Of a stretch of 64,000 nt of DNA, positions 42,776 through 52,404 are shown one piece after another (within the stretch, counting starts at the first letter, position 1; each line of letters starts with the position of its first letter). The notes under the pieces are model-generated. The model did not search any database, was not told where the DNA came from, and saw only the letters and a list, made by a program, of their open reading frames with translations. The translations under genes were made by a program, and so were the position numbers. The stretch comes from Harmothoe impar. Its lineage: Eukaryota > Annelida > Polychaeta > Phyllodocida > Polynoidae. The stretch lies in NCBI GenBank assembly GCA_947462335.1, contig OX381704.1:23700442-23764441 (forward strand), read 5' to 3'.

Positions 42776-44293
42776 ATGCATAAAGTCACTGTTCAACTTA
42801 ACATAATGCCAGCAACAGATGCGATCTCATCTGGGGAAGGGGAGGCCCCAATGGACCACCATAATTCTGACAAGGGAGCAAAGAAGCGAATGCCAGAAGA
42901 GGCAGGACTGTCTGATGAAGATGGAAGTACGGACAGAAAACTAAGAGTCACCGAAGAACCACACCACAATGCACCTATCAAAACTACCACCAAACCCGCT
43001 GCAGACAGTGTTGAGGGCGAGGAAGAGCTCAGTCTACTGGTACTTGCTAAGACCCTTGCTCGTATTGAAGATAGACTGATTAGAGTAGACAATACTGGAC
43101 AGACTACATCCAGCGATATTAAAGAATTTCAAGAGGACCTGTCGACCCTGGCAAATGATGTAGAGGTAAACAAAGGTGATATCGAGGAGCTACAGGAACA
43201 GGTGGCCAAACTCCGGTCTGATCTGACTGAGACCAAGGCAGAACTGGAAGAAACTAAGGCAGGGATGAAGGCCAACATGGTGCACATAGACAAAATTGAA
43301 GACAACAATATGAGACAAGAGGCATATTCCAGGAAACTAAACCTTATACTGGACGGTCTTCCAGAGGGTCGGAACGAAACTCCCGACTCTCTGAGATCTG
43401 AAGTGGGGAAAATTTTATGGCGCCAAACGAAAGTCGAAAACAGCTCCATTGACGTGGTTCACCGCATCACCAGAAGCTCTGCCCAAACATCTAAACCAAA
43501 CTCACCAAGGCCTGTTATCATAAGGCTAAAATTCTTGGATGCCAGAAACAAGGTATGGGGACAGAGGGCGGAGGTGGGAAATTACACCGAGAAAGGGGCG
43601 CAGCTGTGGGTCAGCGAGGATATCCCCACTAAACTAAGGGGCGAACTATCTAGGGTCAAGAAGGCTTTCTGGGTGGCCAAGAATCATGGCTCATTCAGGG
43701 ACGTGCGTATGTCAGGCACCACCCTGTATCTCAATGGGAAACCATATAACAAAGACAACTGGAGTACTCTGCCTGAATGGCTAGGGCCAGAGGCTATGGC
43801 CACCATGGAGAGTGAGGACGCTCTGGTATTCTTTAGCAAAGCGTCCCCTTTTAGCAACCACTTCCACGCTGGGTTTGAGGTAGATGAAAAATCCTACTCG
43901 TCCATGGAGAAATATCTTGCTATACAACGGTGCATAATCGCGAGAAGACAAGACCTAGAGGCACAAGCATGGAAGATAGATCTGCCTGCCAAGCTCAAAG
44001 GTATACTCTACAAATGCAAAGATGAACATAAGGATGAGTGGATCGCGAAATCAAAGTCCATCACGAAGAAAGGTCTCAGGGAAAAGGTAATGCAGAACCC
44101 CTATGTTCGCCAGCGCCTCCTCAGCACAGGAAACAAGACCATTGGAGAGGCCTCAAAGGACACAGTATGGGGCATCGGGATGAGGCTGACGGACAAGAAC
44201 GTGCTTAACAAAGAACTATGGTACGGAAAGAACCTGCTAGGGGTTGTTCTTCAGGAAATTCGACAGGAACTTCAAAATGATGGCCAAGAATGA
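42776..44293 (+). CDS. LINE ORF1 protein: coiled coil, RRM-like region and C-terminal NADAR domain
   Basis: 505 residues from ATG at 42,776; a second in-frame ATG at 42,806 is an equally good start. Residues 1-75 are acidic and disordered. About 90-180 form heptad-rich coiled coil (IEELQEQVAKLRSDLTETKA). About 180-300 match the RRM-like/C-terminal region of L1-type ORF1 proteins (SRKLNLILDGLPEG, DVVHRITRSS). From about 347 to 500 there is a NADAR (YbiA-like) domain: DALVFFSKASPFSNHF, FEVDEKSYSSMEKYLAIQRC, a basic helical part, QNPYVRQRLLSTGNKTIGEA, DTVWGIGM and GKNLLGVVL. NADAR proteins include enzymes acting on N-glycosidic bonds of ribosides and ADP-ribosylated guanine. ORF1 proteins bind element RNA; a NADAR fusion is unusual. 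Confidence 0.85.
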   Translation: MHKVTVQLNIMPATDAISSGEGEAPMDHHNSDKGAKKRMPEEAGLSDEDGSTDRKLRVTEEPHHNAPIKTTTKPAADSVEGEEELSLLVLAKTLARIEDRLIRVDNTGQTTSSDIKEFQEDLSTLANDVEVNKGDIEELQEQVAKLRSDLTETKAELEETKAGMKANMVHIDKIEDNNMRQEAYSRKLNLILDGLPEGRNETPDSLRSEVGKILWRQTKVENSSIDVVHRITRSSAQTSKPNSPRPVIIRLKFLDARNKVWGQRAEVGNYTEKGAQLWVSEDIPTKLRGELSRVKKAFWVAKNHGSFRDVRMSGTTLYLNGKPYNKDNWSTLPEWLGPEAMATMESEDALVFFSKASPFSNHFHAGFEVDEKSYSSMEKYLAIQRCIIARRQDLEAQAWKIDLPAKLKGILYKCKDEHKDEWIAKSKSITKKGLREKVMQNPYVRQRLLSTGNKTIGEASKDTVWGIGMRLTDKNVLNKELWYGKNLLGVVLQEIRQELQNDGQE

Positions 44294-44441
44294 TGTCAAA
44301 GTAACTGACACTACACCTGGGTGTAATAACATGGTGCTCTAGATTCACTCAATATATGGGTGCATCAAAATCGTCAAAAACTCAAATGTCCAACCTCTAA
44401 ACCGGTTACTGAGCATAAAATCAAAACCTATTTCGAGTTAC

Positions 44442-44762
44442 ATGAAACACGTGGTTTACGGAGCAACTATTTTATTTTTTTATATGCTCTGTTGTGTTCT
44501 TTTTATATGTTTAAATGTTATGTGTGTGCGCAATGTTATGTATACCATTTTAGAGGTAGTGTTACTGTGTCTGTTTTTTGTGGTGTGCCACCGGCACGTG
44601 CTGAGGATGGCTGATAAATCCCTGTATCTACCCTCTTGCAGTTTGGTGAGTCAGCAGGTAAACATACAACAGACCCACTTAAAATCATTGATACAACTAA
44701 AACAATGTATAGCCCCCCAAAGGAGTATGACCCATGTCCTGAATTCAATTGGTTATGAATAA
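44442..44762 (+). CDS. Small ORF overlapping the LINE ORF2 start (uncertain)
   Basis: An ATG-initiated frame of 106 codons in the ORF1-ORF2 spacer. Its N-terminal half is very hydrophobic (ILFFYMLCCVLFICLNVMCV). Its stop TAA at 44,760 overlaps the ORF2 ATG at 44,755, an arrangement that could allow termination-reinitiation. It may also be chance in a T-rich spacer. No homology recognised. Confidence 0.25.
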   Translation: MKHVVYGATILFFYMLCCVLFICLNVMCVRNVMYTILEVVLLCLFFVVCHRHVLRMADKSLYLPSCSLVSQQVNIQQTHLKSLIQLKQCIAPQRSMTHVLNSIGYE

Positions 44763-47700
44763 TCGCACTGGAATTATTGACTTGTGTTCTTTTAATGTCA
44801 ATGGTATGGGCTTAAGAGACAAACGAAGGGCTATTTTCAAAAAGTTGAAAGAAGAAAATTATAATATTGTATTTCTCCAAGAAACCCACTGTACGATGGA
44901 TGTAGAAAAGGTATGGCAAGCCGAATGGGGTGGGGATATGATATGTGCACACGGCAGCTCAGCATCTAGAGGTGTAGCCATACTATTTAGCAGGGAATAC
45001 CCTTACAAATGTCTTGATAAAATCCTAGATATCAATGGCAGGTACATAATTCTACACATTGAGGTGCAGGGAATAGAATACATCTTATGCAATATCTATG
45101 CTCCAACACAAAATTATGAAACTGAGCAGATGGCCGTTCTGGATGAAATATCAGAGGGGCTAAAGAGATATGAGGTAGAAAACTTTCTCATCGGAGGAGA
45201 CTTTAATGAAATATGTGACTTGACCATAGATCGGAGGGCTAATAATCAAACAAACAGAACAAATAAGCATTACAGGGAACAGTTACATAGTCTGAAAGAC
45301 AGCCTGGGTATGGTGGATATTTGGAGAGTTCGACACCCCTCACTACGTAGGTACTCCTTCCACAGACGAGAACAAGCCTCAAGAATTGATTTCTGGTTAA
45401 TATCTGAACATCTTTCAGGTGTAGTGTATAAAACAGATATCAAACCTGGAACACTTTCTGACCATAGTGCAGTAACAATGGGAATTTCCTATAGTAACAG
45501 AGACCGGGGCCCCAATATTTGGAAGTTCAACAACACCCTTCTCTCTGATGAAAAGTATGTTAAACAGCTAAAAGGTATGCTTGTGGAATGTAAAACAAAA
45601 TATCAAGACCTGGCACCAAATAAAAGGTGGGAAATTCTGAAATATGAAATAAGAAAGTTCTCAATAAAATATAGCAAAGAGAAAAGGTTAGAATCTAAAA
45701 GGTCTGAAAAGGATCTGACAGACAGTATGAATAAGCTAACGGTAGCATTTGATGAGGGCTGTGACGTGAGTGATGAATTAGAAAGTGTGAAGAGAGACCT
45801 TAAAGATATTGAATTGAAAAAGGCCAGAGCAATCATGTTCAGGTCAAAAGCTAACTGGTCTCAGGCAGGGGAACGACCAACAAAATATTTTTTGAATCTA
45901 GAAAAGAGGAACTTTCTGGACAAACTCATTACCCAGCTAGAGGATGAAAATGGCCGTATTGTTACCGAAGACAGGGATATTCTTAATGTACAGAAACAAT
46001 TCTACAAGACTCTATATTCACAGGATTCTAGGGAACTAGATGACATTGATGATAGGTGCCCCTTCATAGAAACAGACAACTTAGCCATATTATCCGAGAA
46101 TCAGAGAGAGCTGATAGAAAGACCCTTATCAAAGTCAGATTTTCTCGCTAGTCTAAAAACCCTGAAAAATGGGAAATGCCCAGGCACTGATGGGCTGAGT
46201 GCAGAGTTCTATAAATTTTTCTGGACAGATATCGGGGACTATGTAAGCCAAAGCCTTCTACACGCAATGGAGATAGGAAGTTTAAGTCAAGAGCAGAAAA
46301 GAGGCATTATAACCCTTATCCCTAAGAAAGAAAAGAATAGACTTAAGCTTGGGAACTGGAGGCCAATTAGCCTATTAAATACGGACTATAAGATTTATAC
46401 CAAGGCACTTGCAGAGAGAATGAAGCCTCATCTCCCTAGTATCATTAGCACAGATCAGTCAGGTTTCGTCAGGTCCAGATATATAGGAACAAGTATCCGC
46501 ACAATTGAAGACATATTATCATACTCCACAAAATATAAATGCCCAGGGATCTTGATGGCAATAGATTTTGAAAAAGCATTTGACAAGATACGATGGGAGT
46601 TCATTTTTAGTGCGCTTGAGAAGTTTGGATTTGGAGACAGGTATATATCATGGGTCAAAATACTATACAAAGACATTGTAGCCTGTGTTATAAATAATGG
46701 GTTCACGAGTGACTGGTTTGAACTTACATGTGGTACCAGACAGGGGTGTTGTCTCTCACCATTCTTATTTGTTATAGCTGTAGAACTGTTAGCACATAAT
46801 ATACGCATGAATGTAGATATAGATGGTATCAAACTTAGTGGTAGAGAAGTAAAGATAAGTCAATTTGCTGATGACACAACTTGTTTTATTAAATCAGCAA
46901 CAGCTCTTGGTCATCTACTGGACTGCCTGAAGAGATTTAGAAGATACTCTGGCCTAAAGGTTAATAGATATAAGACACAGTATCTTGCTCTGGGAGGTAT
47001 TAACACGGCCCAAGTAGGGCTAGAGAACATTAGGTGGAACGACAGACTGGTGGTATTGGGCATTACTGTGACAACGGACAGGACAGAAGCTCAGAATTAT
47101 CTATGGAACTTTAAACCCCAAATACAGAAAATCATGACCATTAGCAAAGATTGGAGACACCGAAACATATCACTGAAAGGTAAAACTATTATTATTAACA
47201 GTCTAATGCTCCCGTGTGTCATGTATCCTGCCTCAGTCACTTCTACACCACCTAGAGTAATAAATGAAGTCAACAGAATAATCGACAGGTTTTTATGGAA
47301 CTCAAACAGAAACAAGGTTGCTAGAAATCGGGTACAGGTACAAACTAAACATGGTGGTCTGGCGGTAGCAGACCTCAAAACAAAAATCATTGTATCAAAC
47401 ATAAACTGGATTAAAAGACTCTATATGAATCCAGCCATGATCCCAGGTGAATTTGTAAAGTTACTTCTAAACGAGACATCGGATCTGAAACTGTTTATAC
47501 GCACAAAGTCGGATGTCAACATACCACAGGAAACTCACCCATTTTATCATCAGGTTCTGAGTGACTGGCATGAATTCCATAATGTATCATTAGCTCAAGA
47601 AGCAGAGGTACGCAACGAAATATTGTGGAACAACAAGTTTATTACTGTTGACCATTCACCTATATTTTGGAAGACCTGGAGAGATGCTGGTATTGTTAGG

Positions 47701-48531
47701 ATTGAAGATATATTGATCAGCGGAAGTTTTATGTCAGACACTCAAATTTCACAAAGGTATGGTGTTAAGTGTAACTTCCTTCAAGCTCTACAAATCCGAA
47801 ATAGTATACCAGGCCATTGGAGGGCTAGTCTATCTGATGGTGATGTTGAGATCCCTGAAGACTGTATCTGGATCATTAATAACACACCAGATATAGTAAA
47901 CATTTTTTCTACACCAAGCAGAGAGTTGTATTGGATAATACTTTATAGATACTCACAGGTCATAGCAAAGAATGAATGCAAATGGGGCAAAACCTTCCCG
48001 ATGATCCAGTTAACAGATTTAACATGGCATGATATATATGTCTGTCCATACAAGGTGACTAGAGAGACAAAATTACAATCCTTCCAGTATAAGGTGCTCC
48101 ATAGAATACTCGCATGTAATAAATATTTGTCTGACATACGAGCAAAGGATAGCTCAGAATGTTCATATTGTGATGGTGTGGCTGATACTCTAGACCACTT
48201 CCTTGTTAAGTGCCCACCAGTAGCCTACTTTTGGAGATCTGTTATAAAATGGATGAATCTGATTGCAAAACTTGATACTGGTATGTTAGATGAGCATGAA
48301 CTAATACTTGGGGTATGCAGGAAAATTCCAAACAGAGATATCATTAATAACATACTTCTCAGAATCAGGTTCTATATATATAGACAGCGCCTGTACCATA
48401 AGTGCCAACTTGATATACTGCAATGGTTAAGAGAATTCAAACATTGCCTTCTGTCTGAGCAATATATATGTAATATTGAAAGAAAGCAAAAGAAGTTTAA
48501 AAAATGGGTAACGATTCTGAACTCTATATAA
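44755..48531 (+). CDS. LINE ORF2 protein: endonuclease and reverse transcriptase
   Basis: About 1,258 residues from ATG at 44,755. The N-terminal AP-endonuclease domain (residues 1-230) shows SFNVNGMGLRDKRRAIF, FLQETHC, IGGDFNEICD, ASRIDFWLIS and LSDHSAV. A linker with KANWSQAGERPTKYFLNLEK leads to the reverse transcriptase: LIPKKEKNRLKLGNWRPISL, MAIDFEKAFDKI, GTRQGCCLSPFLF and the catalytic QFADDTT. Near the C-terminus is a CCHC motif (CSYCDGVADTLDHFLVKC). It nicks target DNA and primes reverse transcription on it. No internal stop or frameshift is visible. Confidence 0.95.
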   Translation: MNNRTGIIDLCSFNVNGMGLRDKRRAIFKKLKEENYNIVFLQETHCTMDVEKVWQAEWGGDMICAHGSSASRGVAILFSREYPYKCLDKILDINGRYIILHIEVQGIEYILCNIYAPTQNYETEQMAVLDEISEGLKRYEVENFLIGGDFNEICDLTIDRRANNQTNRTNKHYREQLHSLKDSLGMVDIWRVRHPSLRRYSFHRREQASRIDFWLISEHLSGVVYKTDIKPGTLSDHSAVTMGISYSNRDRGPNIWKFNNTLLSDEKYVKQLKGMLVECKTKYQDLAPNKRWEILKYEIRKFSIKYSKEKRLESKRSEKDLTDSMNKLTVAFDEGCDVSDELESVKRDLKDIELKKARAIMFRSKANWSQAGERPTKYFLNLEKRNFLDKLITQLEDENGRIVTEDRDILNVQKQFYKTLYSQDSRELDDIDDRCPFIETDNLAILSENQRELIERPLSKSDFLASLKTLKNGKCPGTDGLSAEFYKFFWTDIGDYVSQSLLHAMEIGSLSQEQKRGIITLIPKKEKNRLKLGNWRPISLLNTDYKIYTKALAERMKPHLPSIISTDQSGFVRSRYIGTSIRTIEDILSYSTKYKCPGILMAIDFEKAFDKIRWEFIFSALEKFGFGDRYISWVKILYKDIVACVINNGFTSDWFELTCGTRQGCCLSPFLFVIAVELLAHNIRMNVDIDGIKLSGREVKISQFADDTTCFIKSATALGHLLDCLKRFRRYSGLKVNRYKTQYLALGGINTAQVGLENIRWNDRLVVLGITVTTDRTEAQNYLWNFKPQIQKIMTISKDWRHRNISLKGKTIIINSLMLPCVMYPASVTSTPPRVINEVNRIIDRFLWNSNRNKVARNRVQVQTKHGGLAVADLKTKIIVSNINWIKRLYMNPAMIPGEFVKLLLNETSDLKLFIRTKSDVNIPQETHPFYHQVLSDWHEFHNVSLAQEAEVRNEILWNNKFITVDHSPIFWKTWRDAGIVRIEDILISGSFMSDTQISQRYGVKCNFLQALQIRNSIPGHWRASLSDGDVEIPEDCIWIINNTPDIVNIFSTPSRELYWIILYRYSQVIAKNECKWGKTFPMIQLTDLTWHDIYVCPYKVTRETKLQSFQYKVLHRILACNKYLSDIRAKDSSECSYCDGVADTLDHFLVKCPPVAYFWRSVIKWMNLIAKLDTGMLDEHELILGVCRKIPNRDIINNILLRIRFYIYRQRLYHKCQLDILQWLREFKHCLLSEQYICNIERKQKKFKKWVTILNSI

Positions 48532-48880
48532 TTTTTGGACACACTTCAGCGGTCCCAGTTCCAGATTTCTTTGAAAGATAGCAGATCGAACATGTACTAG
48601 GAACAAATATGATGGCCTAATATAAATACATAGATGGCACGATACATATATACATATATATATACACCAGTATACCATTATCTGTATCATTAGTAGCATG
48701 AACCATATATATATATGATTATACTAGTCTGTAGCGCACAATGTATTGTCCCGTAATGTCCTGTAATGTCCTGTGGTGTTCTCATATACCAAAAAAAAAA
48801 TTAGCGAACAAATGTATTCTTGTAGACACATTTATCATGAATAAAGAACGAGCGCTGCTCTATAAAAAAAAAAAAAAAAA
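48532..48880 (+). other. LINE 3' UTR and poly(A) tail
   Basis: Contains TA-rich repeats (ATATATACATATATATATAC near 48,645) and iterated TGTCCTGTAATGTCCTGT at about 48,750-48,775. It ends with 17 A directly before the target duplication. AATAAA is at 48,840. Confidence 0.8.
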
Positions 48881-48895
48881 GAAATAATGCTATGA
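48881..48895. repeat. LINE target-site duplication, right copy
   Basis: GAAATAATGCTATGA, identical to 41,816-41,830. It begins directly after a run of 17 A. Confidence 0.97.
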
Positions 48896-50832
48896 CTATT
48901 TTGAATATGCATTGGGACTTTCTGAAAATGTTTTTTCTGTCTTCCAGCTCCTATGACATATCCCATTCTGTATATGAAATATGTGATATTTGTGACATAC
49001 ACTTTTTCCCATTTTGTTGAATCTCGAGATTTAGTTATATTTTCTATAGACGTATTTTCTTCCAGTTCCCGTAGCAGTGCATGAATATCATCAGGAGTAG
49101 AGATCCTGAACGGCATATCTAATATGGTATTGTTATAATACGCGGTGTAATACCTATATTCACCAGTTTCTATGTTTCTCAATATAGTTCCAAATGCAGC
49201 ATTAAGCTTAAATGTGTGAGATTCAGTTGATATTATCCGCTGTAAGTGAGGTCTCATTATAATAGTCTCACCATTGAAATCATCAATAGGAAAGTTATAT
49301 ACAGCTCTAACTATTCCAGCATCATGGGTTGCATGTATAGTATCACGGTTTTCCTGATATATGTGCATGAACTGATAATCTATCCTGATGTTACCCTGAT
49401 CATCACGCGCTATCCATGGCGGGTCCACATTGTTTTTGTTTTTTTCCCAAGGCATTCTCATGTCTGGGTTGTCTATTCTATCCACTCCATTACGTGTGTG
49501 GTGAATCTTTGCTCTGTGTGCATGAAGTTTGTAATGAGCATCAAAAGTTTCATCGCAGTCATTACATTTCAATTGTCGTTGAGTATTATGCAATTCATCT
49601 CCATGTACAGAATGTCTGTGTCCCGCCAATTCTCTGTAAGAATTAAAGCTAACAAAACATGTATGACATGAACATGAGTGTTTTTTATGTCGAAGATGTG
49701 ATTGATAATGTTTTTGAAACAGCTTAATGTCCAAAAAATGTCGTTGACATTTACCACATCTATACCCAGGGCTGTGACTGTTACCAACTTTGTTACATGT
49801 GATGCAATTAGAAGTGCAGCGACCACTAACGCCAGGTGTTGTATCCTCATCGTAGATTTGCATCATTTGCTGATCCAGTAGCCGTGCTTCTATTTGCATC
49901 GCTCTTGTATTGCTGCCCTGATGAGCTTTATCTTGAACTCTCTTGGTACATCCAGCTTGATGGTTGTTGAGAGAACGTTGTGAAGGTAAAAGTGCATTAC
50001 AAATGCTACACTGATAACATTGGCCACTGCATAATTCCTCATGTCTTCTTTTAGTCAAATTAGATGCAAATGCTCTTCCACATGACTTGCACTGCTTGTC
50101 CTGAGAATGAAAACAATCAATATTTTAATTTTTATATTTTACAGATGGATCAGATCTTACTTCTGAATGAAAACCGGAGTTCAAGGTAAAAACACAAGAT
50201 GGTGAGAGAGAGCGAGAGAGAGAAACATGACCAATGTATCCACTTATAGGATACCGCATACAAGGAGAATATTTATTTGGAAACGGCAATATTGTGATGC
50301 GTCAGGATGGTGTATTGTTATATCTTTTTCTTGGTTCTGAGTATACGTATAGTTGACGTCATAACGTTGACCAGTGCGATAGTATTTTAAACATAGACCA
50401 CTTTATGTACATCGTATATATCATATAAGTAGGATAGTTTGGTTACTCACCATTATTTTTGTAGACATGTATGCTATATTACTATATAAAAAATAGCTGT
50501 ATTGATAAGATGATTTTCACTTAATAAGATTGACATCAAGAATGCTAGATAAGACCTATGCTCGTATATATAGGGGTGATACCGCTGCATACCTTAGCTT
50601 AAGAAAATGATGCTGTTGAATTATTCATGATGAACAATGAGTGAATCGGAGGTGTGATGGCAAAGGTTAAGTTGAAGAAGGACATTGATATATGTGGACA
50701 GATGTAAAGTAAATGATCATATCATGACACATGGAATATTTTTATACGAAGATGCAATTTTGAAATATAAGCTCAAAATGCAAGAGAAAAAACAAGAAGT
50801 ATTTAGATGTAGTTGTTTTCATTTTTATTGTG

Positions 50833-51181
50833 TTAAATTTTAAAAGTATTGTCAATGCATGCAAAACCACATCCTGTAGGTTTGGATTTGAGATGAAGTA
50901 TATCGTCAAGCTTTTCATGTATATCCCTCAGAATGTGATGGATATCTTGTATCTGATGCTGCAGAGATGTCAGATCTTTCATGGTTTCTCTTTCAAAGAT
51001 TGAAGTCTCCACTGCATTTTCGATGAATGTTACTGTCAAAAGAAAGAAAAAATTAGCTCATCATATTAAAATATCGATAAAATTGACACTATATATGACA
51101 TGTTAAGATTTACATACTATCTTTAGAAATATCCATAATGAATGAAGATGAACAGGATAATGTGTGTATGATGTTATCCAT
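50833..51181 (-). CDS. Small coiled-coil protein of the Polinton, two exons
   Basis: Exon 1 51,118-51,181 (ATG at 51,181; donor A|GTATGT) and exon 2 50,833-51,032 (acceptor TTTTGACAG) join in phase 1 to give 87 residues. The middle is a short coiled coil (LTSLQHQIQDIHHILRDIHE followed by KLDDILHL). The C-terminus has two cysteines (GCGFACIDN). It is the last gene before the right inverted repeat on the minus strand. Function unknown. Confidence 0.55.
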
Positions 51182-51780
51182 GAGGTAAAGTAAATCGTAC
51201 TGTAACAACAAGTCTCCAACCAGCCTTATATACGAGCAGTACAGTCACACACCACCACACCTGGCGCTGGAGTTACACGCTGTCTAAGGCTGAACATGGA
51301 ATGCCCAATTTGATACCTAGTTTTTCCAGTCACCATACAACATGCGTCCAATTTCATGTAATATCTTATCATTGTAACCCAAGTTGCATTCTAAATGTAA
51401 AGGATCATCCTGACGTACTTGAAAAATATCCATTTTATATAGGCGTTAAGAGCAGTATGTATAGTACAATGATTCAATGTTATATGTTTTTGTTGTACTG
51501 ATGTCATGCCGTGTTGCTGAGATTTATACCCTGACAAGAAGAAATATAATCAAGTGTGAATTGATGATCCACAGCCACTATCCTTAGGGTGAAAATGTAA
51601 ACATGAGTATAATGTCAAGGTTAACTCCCCACCCAACATTTATGTATTCGATGTTGGCTTGATGTGCTTGGCATAACTATGCCCTGAGGTTGACATGACA
51701 GGCATAGACGGTGTCAGCCAACAATGTTAAAGGTTAGATGACCCTGCTTTAGTTTTATGTTCTATCATGTGCATTTTTAA
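51182..51780. other. Spacer between last Polinton gene and right inverted repeat
   Basis: About 0.6 kb, probably containing the promoter of the small minus-strand gene at 51,181. A CACACACCACCACACC stretch is near 51,246. No other gene supported. Confidence 0.4.
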
Positions 51781-52404
51781 CCTGAGGTCACATAGCGCAT
51801 GATGTCCTATGAATATATAATCAGTATAAAAATGTGTATCTATGGATGTTCCATATTACAAGTTAACAGTATACATCAAATATCATGTGGGTTGAATTGT
51901 ATGACATGTACGCTCCCAAAAAGTTCCCAGGCAATAAATATAATTTGTTTGAAGCAGAGTAGTCCAATCTACGTAGTTCTACATGTTTTATTTCCAAGGA
52001 TATAAACATCAACACGTTTGCTAGAAATACTCATACAATGATTAACAATATTTCTTTGAAAAAGTATAGAAAATGTCGACGTCCTAAATATGTTTAAGGC
52101 ATTTCTTTATATAAAATAAGATACCAATTGCAAGACAATGAAGCAAGATTTTACACAGTATAATGATCCTGTGAAAAACTCCCCACGTTCGAACCACCTC
52201 TACACTACTTATATTATGTGGAAATTGAAGAACTACATTGTCCAAAGTATAACCATCCGCATCACATTTTTCAAATAGTAGAGATATGGAAAAAAAGTAA
52301 TTTAAATGTGGCTTCCTAGCCTCCTGGTCAAAGACGTCACCCGGTCAAAGACGTGACCTGGTCAAAGACTATCCAATTGTTACAAAGTCGTGAGACTGAG
52401 CCAT
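51781..52404 (-). repeat. Right terminal inverted repeat of the Polinton
   Basis: Inverted counterpart of 22,051-22,784, about 110 bp shorter. The tip carries three GGTCAAAGACGTCAC-type iterations (52,325-52,370). The inner limit is where CCTGAGGTCACAT stops matching. The many differences from the left copy suggest the two ends have diverged since insertion or were not homogenised. Confidence 0.85.

Larger units (their letters stand above)
41831..48880 (+). mobile_element. LINE retrotransposon of L1/Tx1 type, apparently full-length (7,050 bp)
   Basis: Plus-strand element with a 5' UTR of about 0.94 kb, ORF1 (42,776-44,293), ORF2 (44,755-48,531), a 3' UTR and a 17-A tail, flanked by a perfect 15-bp target duplication. 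Both ORFs are open, so the copy looks young. The apurinic-type endonuclease, reverse transcriptase order and C-terminal CCHC motif place it near the L1/Tx1 group. It is inserted opposite to the polymerase gene's direction. Confidence 0.93.
37648..50468 (-). pseudogene. Polinton protein-primed DNA polymerase B, split by a LINE
   Basis: Exon 1 (50,451-50,468) is only 18 bp, ending ATG|GTGAGT. Exon 2 starts at 50,100 (acceptor TTCTCAG) and runs to 48,881, is interrupted by the LINE, and resumes at 41,830 down to the stop at 37,648. The N-terminal part has five C2H2-type fingers (CKSCGRAFASNLTKRRHEE; CSICNALL; CGKCQRHF; CHTCFVSF; CNDCDETF). The C-terminal part has the exonuclease motifs (VVYDFESI, GFNSSKYDLNL, YYANLDTG) and polymerase motifs (YDCNALYLF, KILGNASYGS, MDTDSLYLS) of protein-primed family B enzymes. 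The LINE plus duplication is 7,065 bp, a multiple of three, and both sides share a frame. The gene was therefore open before the insertion. This copy should not make a full enzyme. Confidence 0.93.
22051..52404. mobile_element. Polinton/Maverick element containing a LINE insertion
   Basis: Bounded by inverted repeats of 0.62-0.73 kb, with outer ends CTCAGTCTCGAGACTTTG and CAAAGTCGTGAGACTGAG. It encodes the Polinton hallmark set: protein-primed DNA polymerase B, FtsK/HerA-type packaging ATPase, retroviral-type integrase, major capsid protein and minor capsid protein. Total 30,354 bp; without the 7,050-bp LINE and one 15-bp duplication copy it is 23,289 bp, within the usual 15-25 kb. The inverted match reaches ATGGCTC outside the conventional AG start, and no 6-bp target duplication is apparent. 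Apart from the LINE in the polymerase gene, the core frames are open, suggesting a fairly young copy. Confidence 0.92.

Noticed and set aside
45603..47402. Minus-strand ORFs within LINE ORF2
   Set aside because: Shadow frames of the well-supported reverse transcriptase on the plus strand.
48835..48880. Extension of the polymerase N-terminal frame into a Phe-rich tail
   Set aside because: The Phe codons are the LINE poly(A) read in reverse; this is not polymerase sequence.
50145..50190. Plus-strand exon-like block after TATTTTACAG starting ATGGATCAGATC
   Set aside because: It has an acceptor and a weak donor (AG|GTAAAA) but only about 14 codons and no partner exon identified. It lies in the polymerase intron.
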